Origin: Strongylocentrotus purpuratus
Lineage: Eukaryota; Echinodermata; Echinoidea; Camarodonta; Strongylocentrotidae
Assembly: GCF_000002235.5 (NCBI RefSeq)
Contig: NW_022145601.1
Location: 26,707,228 to 26,771,227 of the forward strand
DNA: 64,000 bases
Reading direction: 5' to 3'
Part shown: positions 31,901 through 39,770 of the stretch, piece by piece
Position numbering within the stretch: position 1 is the stretch's first letter
Layout: each line of letters opens with the position of its first letter
Notes under the pieces: model-generated
The model's input: only the letters and a program-made list of their open reading frames with translations
What the model was told of the DNA's origin: nothing
Databases searched by the model: none
Translations under genes and position numbers: made by a program

Positions 31901-34586
31901 AAGTTGATTGATGTTTGTCTTGAATAATTTCTCTCCTATTGTTGATGATTTTGCATGCAGGCATATTTACCAGCGACTGAGGTTTCTTGGGTCTAGGCCT
32001 GTGTCTCAAGCTGCAACGCTCCTCTTTCTAGCAATGTGGCATGGGCCTTACACTGGATACTTGCATGCTTTCATCTTTGAGTTCTTTGAGCTTCTCAGTG
32101 AGGAAACTGTAAGTACTACACCCCATCCCAGGAGAAAAGAATGAAACACATTGTTATCAAGCTATTTGCTCTACGAAAAGTATCCACTTTCAAAAAAGTT
32201 CATGTAATGTGCTTTCAAATGGCTTCCATAAGAACATGCAATGCAGAGTCCCAGCATTTTGAAAATGACATGTGAAAACCCAATTGTTCCAAACTTCGAT
32301 AAGACAATGAAATTTGGTGTAGGTTCACATGCAGAGATTGCCTTAAAGGAAAATAAAATTTAACACCCTATGAGAAAAATTCCTTGGGCTTCTTTTTAAT
32401 ATTTAGGGCAAGGGTAACAGTCAATTCATTTTTGATGGTGGGAGTAAAGAAATTGCTTAGATTTTATCGAAAATGTTATGTGTCACAACAAACAGCATTT
32501 ATATTTATTTTTAAAACTGTAACATCTCTAAAAGGCATAGCAAGATGATATTTCTATGTAATCACGCCAAAGGGCAGCTGCCCGTGTAACAAACTGTGAG
32601 ATATATGACAGTTTTGCACCTCAGAATGGGCACCTTTCTCATCACAAGAGGGGTATGTTCATCACTGTTCTTGATGAAAATACTCTTCTATAGATGGGGC
32701 ACCCTGTCATCAGGTCAAGATCATATTTCGAAGTAGCAGTATACAGGACAAGATTTCTTATTTGTACAAAATCTAAATCGAGTATTCTAATTTGGTAAAG
32801 AAGGTGATTGGCAATTATTCATGATAACAATGTCCTAGGCATTTCATAAGTGGACCCGAGCCATTCAACGTGGCTTAATTAAAGCTATTAAAATGTATGG
32901 TCCTCTGATTTTGATTTGACACCTAGTGTCAATCTCTCAATTTCATGCAATTGTTTGTAATTCTGTAATGAAATTTGGAAATCTGACCTAATGTTAGTTA
33001 ATTTGGAGGGAAAAAAAGAAGCTATTTTGTTGTGGAGCTGCATGATTTACCATCTTTAAAATCTGTCTTTTATTGTTTTCTTCAGCTAATGGAGTTTTGG
33101 AGGATGCTTGGATTCAAGCCGCTAACCTCTTATCGCGTTGGGTACATGCTCGTGTTTCCCTTGCTAAGAGTTCTCATGCTTCTAGGGTTTGCTTATCCAT
33201 TCATTGGTTTCCAGCTACTCCTCTTTGCAGACTATAACCCAGTAAGTATACTGTTATACTCTGGTAATGTGTCTTTAATAACCAAATACAATTGTTTGAT
33301 ATTTTCCAATGATAGTTAAAAAAAAAAAAAAATTGAAACTCATATGGAGCCAACAGTGTACATGTAGGTTTGCACATTATAACACTTTGAAAAGTCAACC
33401 CCCCCCCCCTTAGATCTCAGCCGTGGAAGGTCCAATAGAGTACAGCTGTATAATTTGTTTAAAGGGATTGGGTATCTTTGTCTCAGATTCTAAACAAAAT
33501 TCTGGATTTAGCTTATGCTGCAATCATAATGATAAACTTTTAGGGCATGAATCCCATGACATTTACAAGCCGATTGCCTGTCTGTTTCGAACAGGTTGAC
33601 TATCCATCGTCAGGATAGTCAACCTGTTTGAAACATCGAGCCACTCCCGCCACCCATCCTCTCCAAGCGCTATAGTTCTCCTTAGAACTATAAGCTAAGA
33701 AAGATAACCAACAATCTTTTTCAAGACTACACCAACAGTCCTTTTCAGGACTACAAACCCTCAAGAAAGATTACCGAGAGTCCTTTTCAGGACTCCTCAA
33801 TCCTCCCTCTCTCTCACATGGTGCACCTGCAAGCCTACTGTATATCTACATCACCATGCAAGCCGACACTTACAAGCAGAAAAATAGCTTGTATTCACAA
33901 TATTTTGAGAACCTGTTAATGGATTCAATCGAACTTGAATTTTGAAAAATGCTTCTGTTTTGGTTTGTTAAATCGCTCTATGGCGGAGGCCTCATTTTCG
34001 ACAGTGAGCAGTCAAAAGTCAATCTAGTTTATTAAGAGACTGAGAAGATCTTGGAATATTTGTTTTCTTTCGCTCAGATCTATGCAGCTGTGCATTACTT
34101 TGGTCACATCATCTTTGTCATCCTACCGCTCATCTACCTTCTACTAGTCAAACCTGTTTATCTGCTTATCATGTCAAAAAAGTAAGTATCTTCTCGTCTA
34201 CATGTATTTTAATCTGATAGGGATATGTTTTGAATCTTCTTCACACAATTTAGTAATTCATTAATGCATATTGACACAAATACATTCAAAAATATGAAAA
34301 ATATTTTCTGTCATTTCTTCACTACTGATCCTGTCATTGATATACTGAGCTACAGGTAAGCATCTCACACAGAGAAATACACTTGTGACAAGGATTCATT
34401 AATTCTCAATTACTTATCCCTGGCAATTAGTTTGTCCCGTAACCATCTCGCATTATCACAATGAACGAGGCATTATTCAGGATTAACTCTATTTCAAATA
34501 GTTTTGTCCGAATCTAGGTTAAAATGATGCTTACAGTGTATCAATGTTCCATTTATTCTAGATCTCAGACTGCTAAGAGTGAGTGA
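12736..34586 (+). CDS. LPCAT3: Lysophospholipid acyltransferase 5 (LPCAT3/MBOAT5), complete 12-exon gene
   Basis: The enzyme re-acylates lysophosphatidylcholine and related lysophospholipids with (polyunsaturated) acyl-CoA in the endoplasmic reticulum (Lands cycle). Exons: 12736-12859, 20301-20408, 24814-24920, 26644-26778, 27770-27877, 28842-29024, 29413-29499, 30941-31107, 31961-32108, 33086-33241, 34078-34181 and 34562-34586. All introns are GT..AG and all phases join, giving 483 residues against about 487 in vertebrate LPCAT3. Recognisable blocks are SLAYFNFG (exon 2), PSLLEVAGFAFF (exon 5), GSCILTGLGYNG (exon 8) and LLFLAMWHGPYTGYL (exon 9). The conserved MBOAT pair falls at Asn335 (TNHWAR) and His367 (WHG). 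The hydrophobic exons fit a polytopic membrane protein. MBOAT1/2 are less likely because of the GYNG and EVAGF blocks. AATAAA at 35283 is one possible polyadenylation signal. The product is a prediction from exon joining; no transcript was available. Confidence 0.95.
12860..15042. other. LPCAT3 intron 1, first part
   Basis: Noncoding. GGGGGCCGTTTCATGAAAC at about 13172 resembles the start of an interspersed repeat. A C/T-rich stretch lies at 13930-14100 and a T run at about 14181-14200. AATAAACTTTGAATTTGAA at about 14405 looks like the 3' end of a non-LTR element. None is certain. Confidence 0.4.
15043..15385. mobile_element. Possible MITE related to the 5257-6038 element
   Basis: The right end TTAAGTGACCGAATACCGGG at about 15354 resembles TTAAGTGGCCGAAAACGGG at 6003 in the nested MITE. 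The left end GTAGCGCTCGTCCAGTATTC is an imperfect inverted match. Boundaries are approximate. Confidence 0.45.
15920..16190. mobile_element. Diverged single arm of the foldback family
   Basis: AAGTCTTCAATGGGAAAAAG, ATTGCTGAATATGCACGA and ATGAATACTCATGATATAGAG follow the same order as AAGTCTTCGATGGGAAAAAA and its neighbours in the left arm of the 4605-6157 element (4797-4990). Only one arm is present, so this is a solo or truncated relative. Confidence 0.75.
16320..17480. repeat. Long inverted repeat with arms of about 350 bp
   Basis: The segment 16320-16690 (AAAGATGAAGTTGAGTTCTG to CCAGAACTCAACCTTCTC) is reverse-complementary to 17120-17480 apart from short indels. About 430 bp of unrelated sequence forms the loop. 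The plus-strand open frame at 16270-16479 is mirrored in the other arm. The three base differences seen within it all change amino acids, so it is probably not a protein under constraint. The whole lies in LPCAT3 intron 1. Confidence 0.85.
16935..17045 (+). repeat. Direct repeat, copy A
   Basis: GTAGATGTGGACCTGTTACC and CCAAGCCGATGAGATCTC recur almost unchanged at 17632-17735. Copy A lies in the loop of the inverted repeat and copy B just outside it. Confidence 0.85.
17632..17735 (+). repeat. Direct repeat, copy B
   Basis: Second copy of the 16935-17045 segment, starting GTAGATGTGGACCTATTAC. Together with the inverted arms it suggests a local rearrangement or a composite element. Confidence 0.85.
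17736..18309. other. LPCAT3 intron 1, unassigned
   Basis: No gene was recognised. A short ATTCAAATTCAAATTC repeat occurs at about 18024. Confidence 0.5.
18310..18411 (+). mobile_element. SINE 3' end with ATT tail
   Basis: ATGCGCTATAAAATAACTGA followed by (ATT)n matches the 3' end of the minus-strand SINE at 30566-30850. Only the 3' part is present. Confidence 0.65.
18412..20300. other. LPCAT3 intron 1, last part
   Basis: A purine-only tract lies at about 19145-19210 (GA-rich then a 12-base G run) and could form triplex DNA. An (ACA)n run lies at about 20093-20110. No coding sequence was recognised until exon 2. Confidence 0.5.
20301..20408 (+). CDS. LPCAT3: LPCAT3 exon 2
   Basis: It encodes residues 42-78, including YPLGLFSRRY and SLAYFNFG, both typical of LPCAT3. 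Acceptor TTTTGCAG, donor TTCG|GTAGGT, phase 1 at both ends. Confidence 0.95.
20645..21731. repeat. Interspersed element with seven 150-bp tandem units
   Basis: It starts ATGCCTCCGTTACGAAG and ends with ATGACGGAGGCATCATTTCG, giving terminal inverted GCCTCCGT/ACGGAGGC. The core is about seven copies of a 144-151 bp unit starting GATCGCGTTATCTGAAG at 20714, 20865, 21016, 21160 and 21310, with decayed copies at 21460 and about 21597. Each unit carries two or three AGGTCA half-sites. A truncated relative lies at 33885-34027. It sits in LPCAT3 intron 2. The family name is not assigned. Confidence 0.88.
21732..23397. repeat. LPCAT3 intron 2, T-rich with a faint long repeat
   Basis: Segments near 22440-22620 and 23230-23380, and another at 24165-24310, share the order TTTTCTAAAAGA, ATTTGCCGCTTAAAAAG-like words and CTGACCAG. 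This suggests a very degenerate repeat. (CT)n occurs at about 22678. No coding sequence was seen. Confidence 0.35.
23398..24141 (+). mobile_element. 3' end of a CR1/L2-like non-LTR retrotransposon
   Basis: An open frame of 187 codons (23398-23961) is the C-terminal part of a reverse transcriptase. Typical words are LILSRLDYCNGLLSSLP, LQRLQNWAARLVF, HWLPIQQRI and GDRTFTVAASKGWNNLP. After the stop, about 155 bp of 3' UTR (GCGCTCTGAGCCTTATGGGA) ends in a (TATTG)n tail at 24118-24141. The catalytic region is missing, so the copy is 5'-truncated and inactive. The open frame suggests a fairly recent insertion, in sense orientation to LPCAT3. Confidence 0.92.
24142..24813. other. LPCAT3 intron 2, last part
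   Basis: AT-rich with a C/T-rich stretch at about 24350-24405. No gene was recognised. Confidence 0.5.
24814..24920 (+). CDS. LPCAT3: LPCAT3 exon 3
   Basis: It encodes residues 79-113, a membrane segment YIVTIVANFLLLQLLGG followed by TSVVASFTYNM. Acceptor TTTTGTAG, donor ATG|GTAAAT. It joins exon 2 as FNFGLDCLHY. Confidence 0.95.
24955..24990. repeat. Mariner-like terminal sequence
   Basis: TAGTGCATCCCAGAAAAAAC is nearly the reverse complement of GTTTTTTCTGGGACGCACTG at 49565-49585. The shared end looks like a MITE terminal repeat; the other end was not found here. Confidence 0.45.
24991..25802. other. LPCAT3 intron 3, unassigned
   Basis: AT-rich intron sequence with no recognisable gene or repeat. 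Open frames on either strand are short and unrelated to known families. Confidence 0.5.
25803..26435. repeat. Foldback-like block with long T/A tracts
   Basis: CGTTTAACCGTCCGGTATCC near 25802 and CTGGCGGTTAAACGG near 26419 are inverted relatives. Just inside the left end is a T tract (about 25867-25921), and inside the right end are T and A tracts (about 26315-26385). A reverse-transcriptase fragment lies between them. Outer limits are approximate. Confidence 0.5.
26112..26246 (+). pseudogene. Non-LTR reverse-transcriptase fragment
   Basis: The frame reads QGSILGPLLFLIYINDL, the strongly conserved palm segment of non-LTR reverse transcriptases, then runs 20 more codons to a stop. It is a short dead piece of a CR1/Jockey-like element in LPCAT3 intron 3, same strand. 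Confidence 0.88.
26644..26778 (+). CDS. LPCAT3: LPCAT3 exon 4
   Basis: It encodes residues 114-158: GYLLVAYFLK, then WDTPQCIMCLKMIGMTLDVY, matching the LPCAT3 segment before the PSLLEVAGF block. Acceptor TTTCTAG, donor AAG|GTAAAT, phase 0 at both ends. Confidence 0.95.
26945..27200 (-). mobile_element. Diverged tRNA-derived SINE
   Basis: ATCACCAGGGTCGAGTGTGG, AATGTCTTGCCAAAGGACAT and TTAGTGCTGCGACAGGG follow the order of the better-preserved minus-strand SINE at 30566-30850. The head (27110-27200) is decayed. Confidence 0.8.
27201..27769. other. LPCAT3 intron 4, unassigned
   Basis: No gene was recognised. A (GTGTT)n-like stretch lies near 27559-27595. Confidence 0.5.
27770..27877 (+). CDS. 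LPCAT3: LPCAT3 exon 5
   Basis: It encodes residues 159-194 with LPSLLEVAGFAFFFAAFMGG, a diagnostic LPCAT3 block. Acceptor ATATTAG, donor CAG|GTAAGC, phase 0. Confidence 0.96.
27900..28450. repeat. 39-bp minisatellite in LPCAT3 intron 5
   Basis: About 13 units of roughly 36-40 bp repeat GGGGTGTGGTTTAGAGATAG and TGGAAGGAAAGATGTAAAA. The G-rich plus strand and the long minus-strand open frame (KPHPFYIFPS repeats) are consequences of the repeat. Confidence 0.93.
28540..28720 (+). mobile_element. Possible non-LTR 3' tail
   Basis: GTAATAAATGAAATGAAATG at about 28686 is a short pentamer tail preceded by sequence like the 3' UTR of CR1/L2 elements. No coding remnant was seen. Confidence 0.35.
28842..29024 (+). 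CDS. LPCAT3: LPCAT3 exon 6
   Basis: It encodes residues 195-255: FSMRQYLYLANQQL, a loop ENPSNLRPAFKRF, then a membrane span GLIYLGLTVFCLPIY. Acceptor ATTGCAG, donor ATG|GTAAAG, phase 0. Confidence 0.95.
29413..29499 (+). CDS. LPCAT3: LPCAT3 exon 7
   Basis: It encodes residues 256-284, LAILLWGIFDRSKYITSWVM, joining exon 8 as WVMAEGSCILTG. Acceptor TTCCCTAG, donor GCT|GTAGGT. Confidence 0.94.
29672..29904. mobile_element. Short inverted-repeat element (MITE)
   Basis: Left TTTAGAGGGGGTGAAGCATG and right end, read in reverse, TTTAAAGGGGCTGTAGCATG are terminal inverted repeats. The interior is CpG-rich, unlike the AT-rich intron. Target duplication is unclear. Confidence 0.65.
29905..30565. other. 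LPCAT3 intron 7, unassigned
   Basis: AT-rich noncoding sequence with no recognisable gene, transposon end or tandem repeat before the SINE that follows. Confidence 0.5.
30566..30850 (-). mobile_element. tRNA-derived SINE, near full length
   Basis: On the minus strand the head reads ATGGTCGAGTGGTTAAG (A-box-like), then CGGTTTGAGACCCG (B-box-like, 30784-30797), as in pol III tRNA promoters. The body follows (ACTAATGTCCTCTGGCAAGA) and the tail is GAGTATTATTATT. Relatives lie at 18310-18411, 26945-27200 and 44528-44665. Confidence 0.88.
30941..31107 (+). CDS. LPCAT3: LPCAT3 exon 8 (catalytic Asn)
   Basis: It encodes residues 285-339 plus two bases of codon 340. It starts EGSCILTGLGYNG and ends NVKTNHWAR; Asn335 is the conserved MBOAT asparagine. 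Donor CGAAG|GTTAGT, phase 2. The last 55 bp and the donor are the template for the 61-bp array that follows. Confidence 0.96.
31053..31676 (+). repeat. 61-bp array derived from the exon 8 end and its splice donor
   Basis: The exon 8 end (GAGAGCTGATAGCATC to GGGCTCGAAG) plus the donor GTTAGT is followed by nine more copies. Donor positions are 31108, 31169, 31230, 31291, 31352, 31413, 31474, 31535, 31596 and 31657, exactly 61 bp apart each time. Seven of the ten keep GTTAGT. Copies read TNNWAR where the exon reads TNHWAR, and several carry a TAA after GCATCT. Since 61 is not a multiple of three, extended exons would shift frame. Confidence 0.96.
31961..32108 (+). CDS. LPCAT3: LPCAT3 exon 9 (catalytic His)
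   Basis: It encodes residues 340-389, including IYQRLRFLGS and LLFLAMWHGPYTGYLHAF. His367 in WHG is the MBOAT active-site histidine. Acceptor TGCATGCAG, donor ACT|GTAAGT. Confidence 0.97.
32109..33085. other. LPCAT3 intron 9, nothing recognised
   Basis: AT-rich, no repeat family or RNA gene seen. Confidence 0.5.
33086..33241 (+). CDS. LPCAT3: LPCAT3 exon 10
   Basis: It encodes residues 390-441: LMEFWRMLGF, then the membrane segments VGYMLVFPLLRVLMLLGFAY and FIGFQLLLFADYNP. Acceptor TTCTTCAG, donor CCA|GTAAGT, phase 0. Confidence 0.95.
33584..33634. repeat. 22-bp stem hairpin in LPCAT3 intron 10
   Basis: GTTTCGAACAGGTTGACTAT at 33584 pairs with the segment ending TTGAAAC at 33634. There is one mismatch over 22 bp, around the loop ATCGTCA. 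The length suits a small-RNA precursor or a MITE tip, but no function is shown. Confidence 0.85.
33674..33794 (+). promoter_or_regulatory. Cluster of histone-type 3' stem-loops with CAAGAAAGA
   Basis: Four tandem small hairpins are present: AGTTCT-CCTT-AGAACT (33674-33689), AATCTT-TTTC-AAGACT (33713-33728, one mispair), AGTCCT-TTTC-AGGACT (33737-33752) and the same again (33779-33794). The perfect copies fit the histone mRNA stem-loop: 6-bp stem, UUUC loop, closing U-A pair. Only the outermost G-C is changed, to A-U. CAAGAAAGA, the sea-urchin histone downstream element that pairs with U7 snRNA, follows the third hairpin at 33762-33770; CTAAGAAAGA follows the first at 33695. No histone coding sequence is nearby. 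The match is seen directly; processing activity is inference. Confidence 0.6.
33885..34027. repeat. Truncated copy of the GCCTCCG element
   Basis: GAGAACCTGTTAATGGATT, GCTTCTGTTTTGGTTTGT and ATGGCGGAGGCCTCATTTTC match the right end of the 20645-21731 element (21612-21731). The tandem core is absent. Confidence 0.85.
34078..34181 (+). CDS. LPCAT3: LPCAT3 exon 11
   Basis: It encodes residues 442-475 and two bases of codon 476: HYFGHIIFVILPLIYLLLVK, the last membrane span, then YLLIMSK. Donor AAAAA|GTAAGT. Without splicing the next codon after MSKK is TAA, so retention of this intron would give a near-identical protein ending MSKK. Confidence 0.94.
34562..34586 (+). CDS. LPCAT3: LPCAT3 exon 12 (terminal)
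   Basis: Joined to exon 11 it finishes the protein as SKKSQTAKSE and TGA (34584-34586). Acceptor TTATTCTAG. The tail is short and basic but lacks a canonical KKXX signal (Lys at -3 only). Confidence 0.8.
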
Positions 34587-34671
34587 AGGATACTGAAAGA
34601 CATGAGAGAGAGTCATTCCAGCTCCTGAAATGGATCTAACGTGACTAGTGTCGAGTATATTACCTTCTTAC

Positions 34672-37600
34672 CTACGATGTAGAAGTGAGACTTTTACATC
34701 CTACTGAGGTATATGGAACCTTAAGAGTGGTTGAGTATTTGTTTATGGTAAGACCATGTGTCTCTTTTGTACTGTGATTGATTGACAAATTCTTCTCATT
34801 TCTATATATAAATGCAAGTTTTGATTTCATGATAATATACTTATTTCATGATGATATACATGTACATTTGAGTTGTCTTGGGTTCTGGCAATTAAAAAAA
34901 AAACTCACTTAAACGCAGCAAAGTTTCATTTGAATGTTATGGCTTATAGATGAGCATACAATAATGTGCATTACGGTATTAGAAATCTTGAAAAAGAATC
35001 GTGTACATCATAGTTTTTATAGCAGAGCATCTGCCTTTCAAATGAATGACCGTAGATTCCATTCAGCATAGACTGAAGCTAGTTAAGCTCCCTTGTCCTG
35101 TGGACCTATGCTTCACTAAAATTACAAGGTTGCTTTTTATATTTGTTGAATACCGTTACTTATTTTCACATTCTTTTCGAGGAATGTGTAGAGTGGTACT
35201 TATAAGGGAGCACAATCATGTTGATAATGTGAATTACCATGTATACCGTAATGAATTTTAAAGTTATTTATTCTAAAAATTGAATAAAAGAACAACCCAA
35301 TCGAAGAATCATGACCTCTGAAATGATATAATAGTAAATTGTTGCTATAGAGTGTTAAATATTAGCTTTTAGACTTTTATTAGATGTAGACATATATCGG
35401 ATCATGTAAGGGTGTTAATACCAAACCAAAGGTGGAGTGTATACACCTTGGTCCTGTAAGAGGCTAATGGTTGTCATATGCATCAATGAAACCTCAGTGG
35501 TGTTTTTAAGTGTGTGCTAGATAGAAGTAAAGCTTGCCATTTTCATGTACCTTTTTATTTGTGAGGCATTAAAAGCTGTTTTTTGTTGCAATACATTTAC
35601 TCTTGCCCAGATATGTGAATGGCTTTATAAAAGCTGTAGTCCGATAATGTAATTATCACTTGTCAAAAAATTTAATTGTACTCTGCATCATAAAGCATGT
35701 TCTGAAAATGTTGCAAAATAGGCTGATAATCAACTCAATCGATTCTGCCAACGTTATTATTTGAAATGATTTTATAATTTTGTTTTCTATGTAAATAATT
35801 ATGTTTTTAATTCAAAGATTAAAGTTTGATTTGATTCTGCTGTGAATATTGATCATGCAGTGTGTCCTACATTATGTTGTGGAGACAAACATTTGTAGCC
35901 CAAGAAGCTAGTCAGTTTAATATTTATGTACTGTTTTAGCATATACACTTGCCTTTATGATTTACACAAAGAGAAAATAAAGAAATGCAAATTTACTCTT
36001 TAAATACCTGTGCAATTTTTCAACAAAAAGTGGACCGAGTAAAATATTAATTCCTTTGTAATATGGAAAGTAAAGACAGGCAAAGGATGAAAGTCCTGTC
36101 AAATCAGCGTAAGAAACGTCTGATAATTTCTTGGAGACCCAGTACAACAAATGTTTGTTTTTGTGCTATGTAATGCCAGTTGTATAGCCTGTCTTCCATG
36201 TTAATAGTATGATAATAAATAGATATAAGTCACGTGCCATTTATTTATGCAATATTATTGTTGTTGCTACTACCACCGTTAAGGACAGAATTACGGCGCC
36301 ATTTTCCGGAAGCTACATTTTGTCTATGATATTCTATACATGTCTTGCGTATGTACGCTAATCGTTGAGCACAAATTCCTAAATGAGCACTGATAAAATT
36401 ATCTACAATGTGAAACTGAGACTTTTACATCCTACTGAGGTATATATAACTAAGAGTGGCTAAGTATTTGTCAATGGTTAGACCATGTGTCTCTTTTGTC
36501 TTGTGATTTAATGACATATTCTTCTCGAGCACCTAATTTCATTTCTATACATTAATGCAAGTTTTGAATTCATGATGATATACATGTACAAGAAAGGTTC
36601 ACTTAAACGCAACAAAGTTTCCCTTGAATGTTATGGCTTATAGATGGGAATACGATAATGTGCATTATGGAAATCTTGCAAGAAACATCATACATCGTAC
36701 ATCATAATTGTTATTGCAAAGCATCTGCCTTTCAAATGAATGACCATAGATTCCATTCAGCATAGACTTTAGCTAGTTAGCCCTCCCTTGTCCTGTTGAC
36801 CCATGCTTCTTCAATAAACTTACAAGATTTCTTTCCAGACTGTTTAAATACCATTACTGAGGCTATGGCATTCTGTTTGAGGATTTTGAAGAGTGTTACT
36901 TGTAAGGGTTTGTAATCATGTTGATAATGTGAATCGCCATGTATCATGACTTTTAAAGTAATTTATTATCAACATTTTATTTTTAAAAAATCAATTGCAG
37001 AATCATGACCTCTAAAATAATAGAATAGTAAATCGTTGCTATAGAGTGTTGAATATTAGCTTTTAGACTTTTATTAGATGTAGACATATATGGGATCATG
37101 TAGGGGTGTTAATACTATACCAAAGGTGGAGTGTATACACCTTGGTCCTGTAAGAGGCTTATGGTTGTCATATGCATCAATGAAACCTCAGTGGTGTTTT
37201 TAAGTGTGTGCTAGATAGAAGTAAAGCTTGCCAATTTTCTGTACCTTTTTATTTGTGAGGCATTAAAAGCTGTTTTTTTGTTACAATACATTTACTCTTG
37301 CCCGGATATGTGAATGGCTTTATAAAAGCTTTAGTCCGATAATGTTATTATCACTTGTCAAAAAAATTGAACTGTACTCTGCATCATAAAGCATGTTCTA
37401 AAAATGTTGCAAAATCCTGATAATCAACTCAATTGATTCTGCCAAAGTTATTATTTAAAATGATTTTATAATTTTGTTTTCAATGCAAATAATTATGTTT
37501 TTAATTCAAAGATGAAAGTTTGATTTGATTCTGCTGGAATATTGATCATGCATTGTGTCCTACATTATGTTGTGTAGACAAACCTTTGTAGCCCAAGAAG

Positions 37601-39770
37601 CTAGTCAGTTTAATATGTATGTACTGTTTTAGCATATTCACTTGCCTTTATGATTTACACAAAGAGAAAATTAAGAACTACAAATTTTACTCTTTAAATA
37701 CCTGTGCAATTTTTCAACAAAAAGTGGACCGAGTAAAATATTAATTCCTTTGTAATATGGAAAGTAAAGTCAGGCAAAGGATGAAAGTCTTGTCAAATCA
37801 GCGTAAGAAACGTCTGATAATTTCTTGGAGACCCAGTACAACAAATGTTTGTTTTTGTGCTATGTAATGCCAGTTTTATAGCCTGTCTTCCATGTTAATA
37901 GTATGATAATAAATCATGAGCCACTTATTTATGCAATATTATTGTTGTTGCTACTACTACCGTTAAGGACAGAATTACAGCCATCATTTTCTGGAAGCTA
38001 CATTTTGTCTATGATATTCTATACATGTCTTGCGTATGTACGCTAATCGTTGAGCACAAGTTCCTAAATTAGCACTGATAAAATTATCTACAATGTGAAA
38101 CTGAGACTTTTACATCCTACTGAGGTATATATAACTTAGAGTGGCTAAGTATTTGTTAGTGGTTAGACCATGTGTCTCTTTTGTGTTGTGATTTAATGAC
38201 ATATTCTTCTCGAGCACCTAATTTCATTTCTATACATTAATGCAAGTTTTGAATTCATGATGATATACATGTACAAGAAAGGTTCACCTAAACGCAACAA
38301 AGTTTCCCTTGAATGTTATGGCTTATAGATGGGAATACAATAATGTACATTATGGAAATCTTGCAAGAAACATCATACATCGTACATCATAATTGTTATT
38401 GCAAAGCATTTGCCTTTTAAATGAATGACCATAGATTCCAATCAGCATAGACTTTAGCTAGATAGCGCTCCCTTGTCCTGCTGACATGTGCTTCTTCATT
38501 AATATTACAAGATTTCTTTCCAGAATTTGTTAATACCATTACTGAGGCTATGACATTCTGTTTGAGGATTTTGAAGAGTGTTACTTGTAAGGGTTTGTAA
38601 TCATGTTGATAATGTGAATCGCCATGTATCATGACTTTTAAAGTAATTTATTATCAACATTTTATTTTAAAAAAAATCAATTGCAGAATCATGACCTCTA
38701 AAATAATAGAATAGTAAATCGTTGCTATAGAGTGTTGAATATTAGCTTTTAGACTTTTATTAGATGTAGACATATATCAGATCATGTAAGGGTGTTAATA
38801 CCAAACCAAAGGTGGAGTGTATACACCTTGGTCCTGTAAGAGGCTAACGGTTGTCATATGCATCAATGAAACCTCAGTGGTGTTTTTAAGTGTGTGCTAG
38901 ATAGAAGTAAAGCTTGCCAATTTGATGTACCTTTTTCTGTGTGAGGCATTAAAAGCTGTTTTTTTGTTGCAATATGTTTACTCTTGCCCAGATATGTGAA
39001 TAGCTTTCTAAAAGCTTTAGTCCGATAATGTAATTATCACTTGTCACAGAAATTAAACTGTACTCTGCACAAACAGCATGTTCTGAAATTTTTGCAAAAT
39101 CCTGATAATCATCTTGCCCCATTCTGCCAAAGTTCACTTTTTAAACAATTTTATAATTTTGTCTTCAGAGTAAATTATGGTGTTTTTTATGCAAAGATGA
39201 AAGTTTTTAATTCTGCTGTGAATACTGATCATGCAGTGTGTCCTACATTGTATTGTGTGGACAAACATTTATAGCCCGATAAGCTAGTCAGTTTGATACG
39301 TATATTATTTTAGCATGCCAATTCACTTGCCTTTATAATTTACACAAAAAGAAAATAAAGAAATGCAAATTTTACTCTCAATACCTGTGCAATTTTTCAA
39401 CAAAAAGTGTACTGAGTAAGAGATTAATTCCTTTGTAATATGAAAAGGAAAATCAGGCAAAGGATGAAAGTCTTGTCAAACCAGCTAAGTAAACATCTGA
39501 TAAGTTCTTGGAGACCCAATACAACAACTTTTGGTTTTGTGCTTCGTAATGCCAGTTTTATAGCCTGTCTTCCATCTTAATAGTATGATAACAAATAGAT
39601 ATTTATTTGTTAGCCATTTATATATGCAATACTTTATTATTGTTTTTGCTACTACCACCGAATTATGGCAATCGTTTTTTTAAAGCTATCTTTTGTCTAT
39701 GATGTTCTATACATGTATTGTGGTTGTATGCTTATTGTTCAGCGTGAGATCCTAAATTAGCATCGATTAA
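34672..39770 (+). repeat. Three tandem copies of a 1.7-kb segment after LPCAT3
   Basis: Copies start at 34672, 36403 and 38088, each with GAGACTTTTACATCCTACTG nearby, and run about 1.73, 1.69 and 1.68 kb. Shared landmarks include GTGTGCTAGATAGAAGTAAA and TTCTTGGAGACCCAGTACAA in each copy (with small changes). Copies 2 and 3 appear closest to each other, suggesting two rounds of duplication. Copy 1 begins 86 bp after the stop codon and so probably includes LPCAT3 3' UTR. No coding sequence was found in any copy. Confidence 0.95.
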
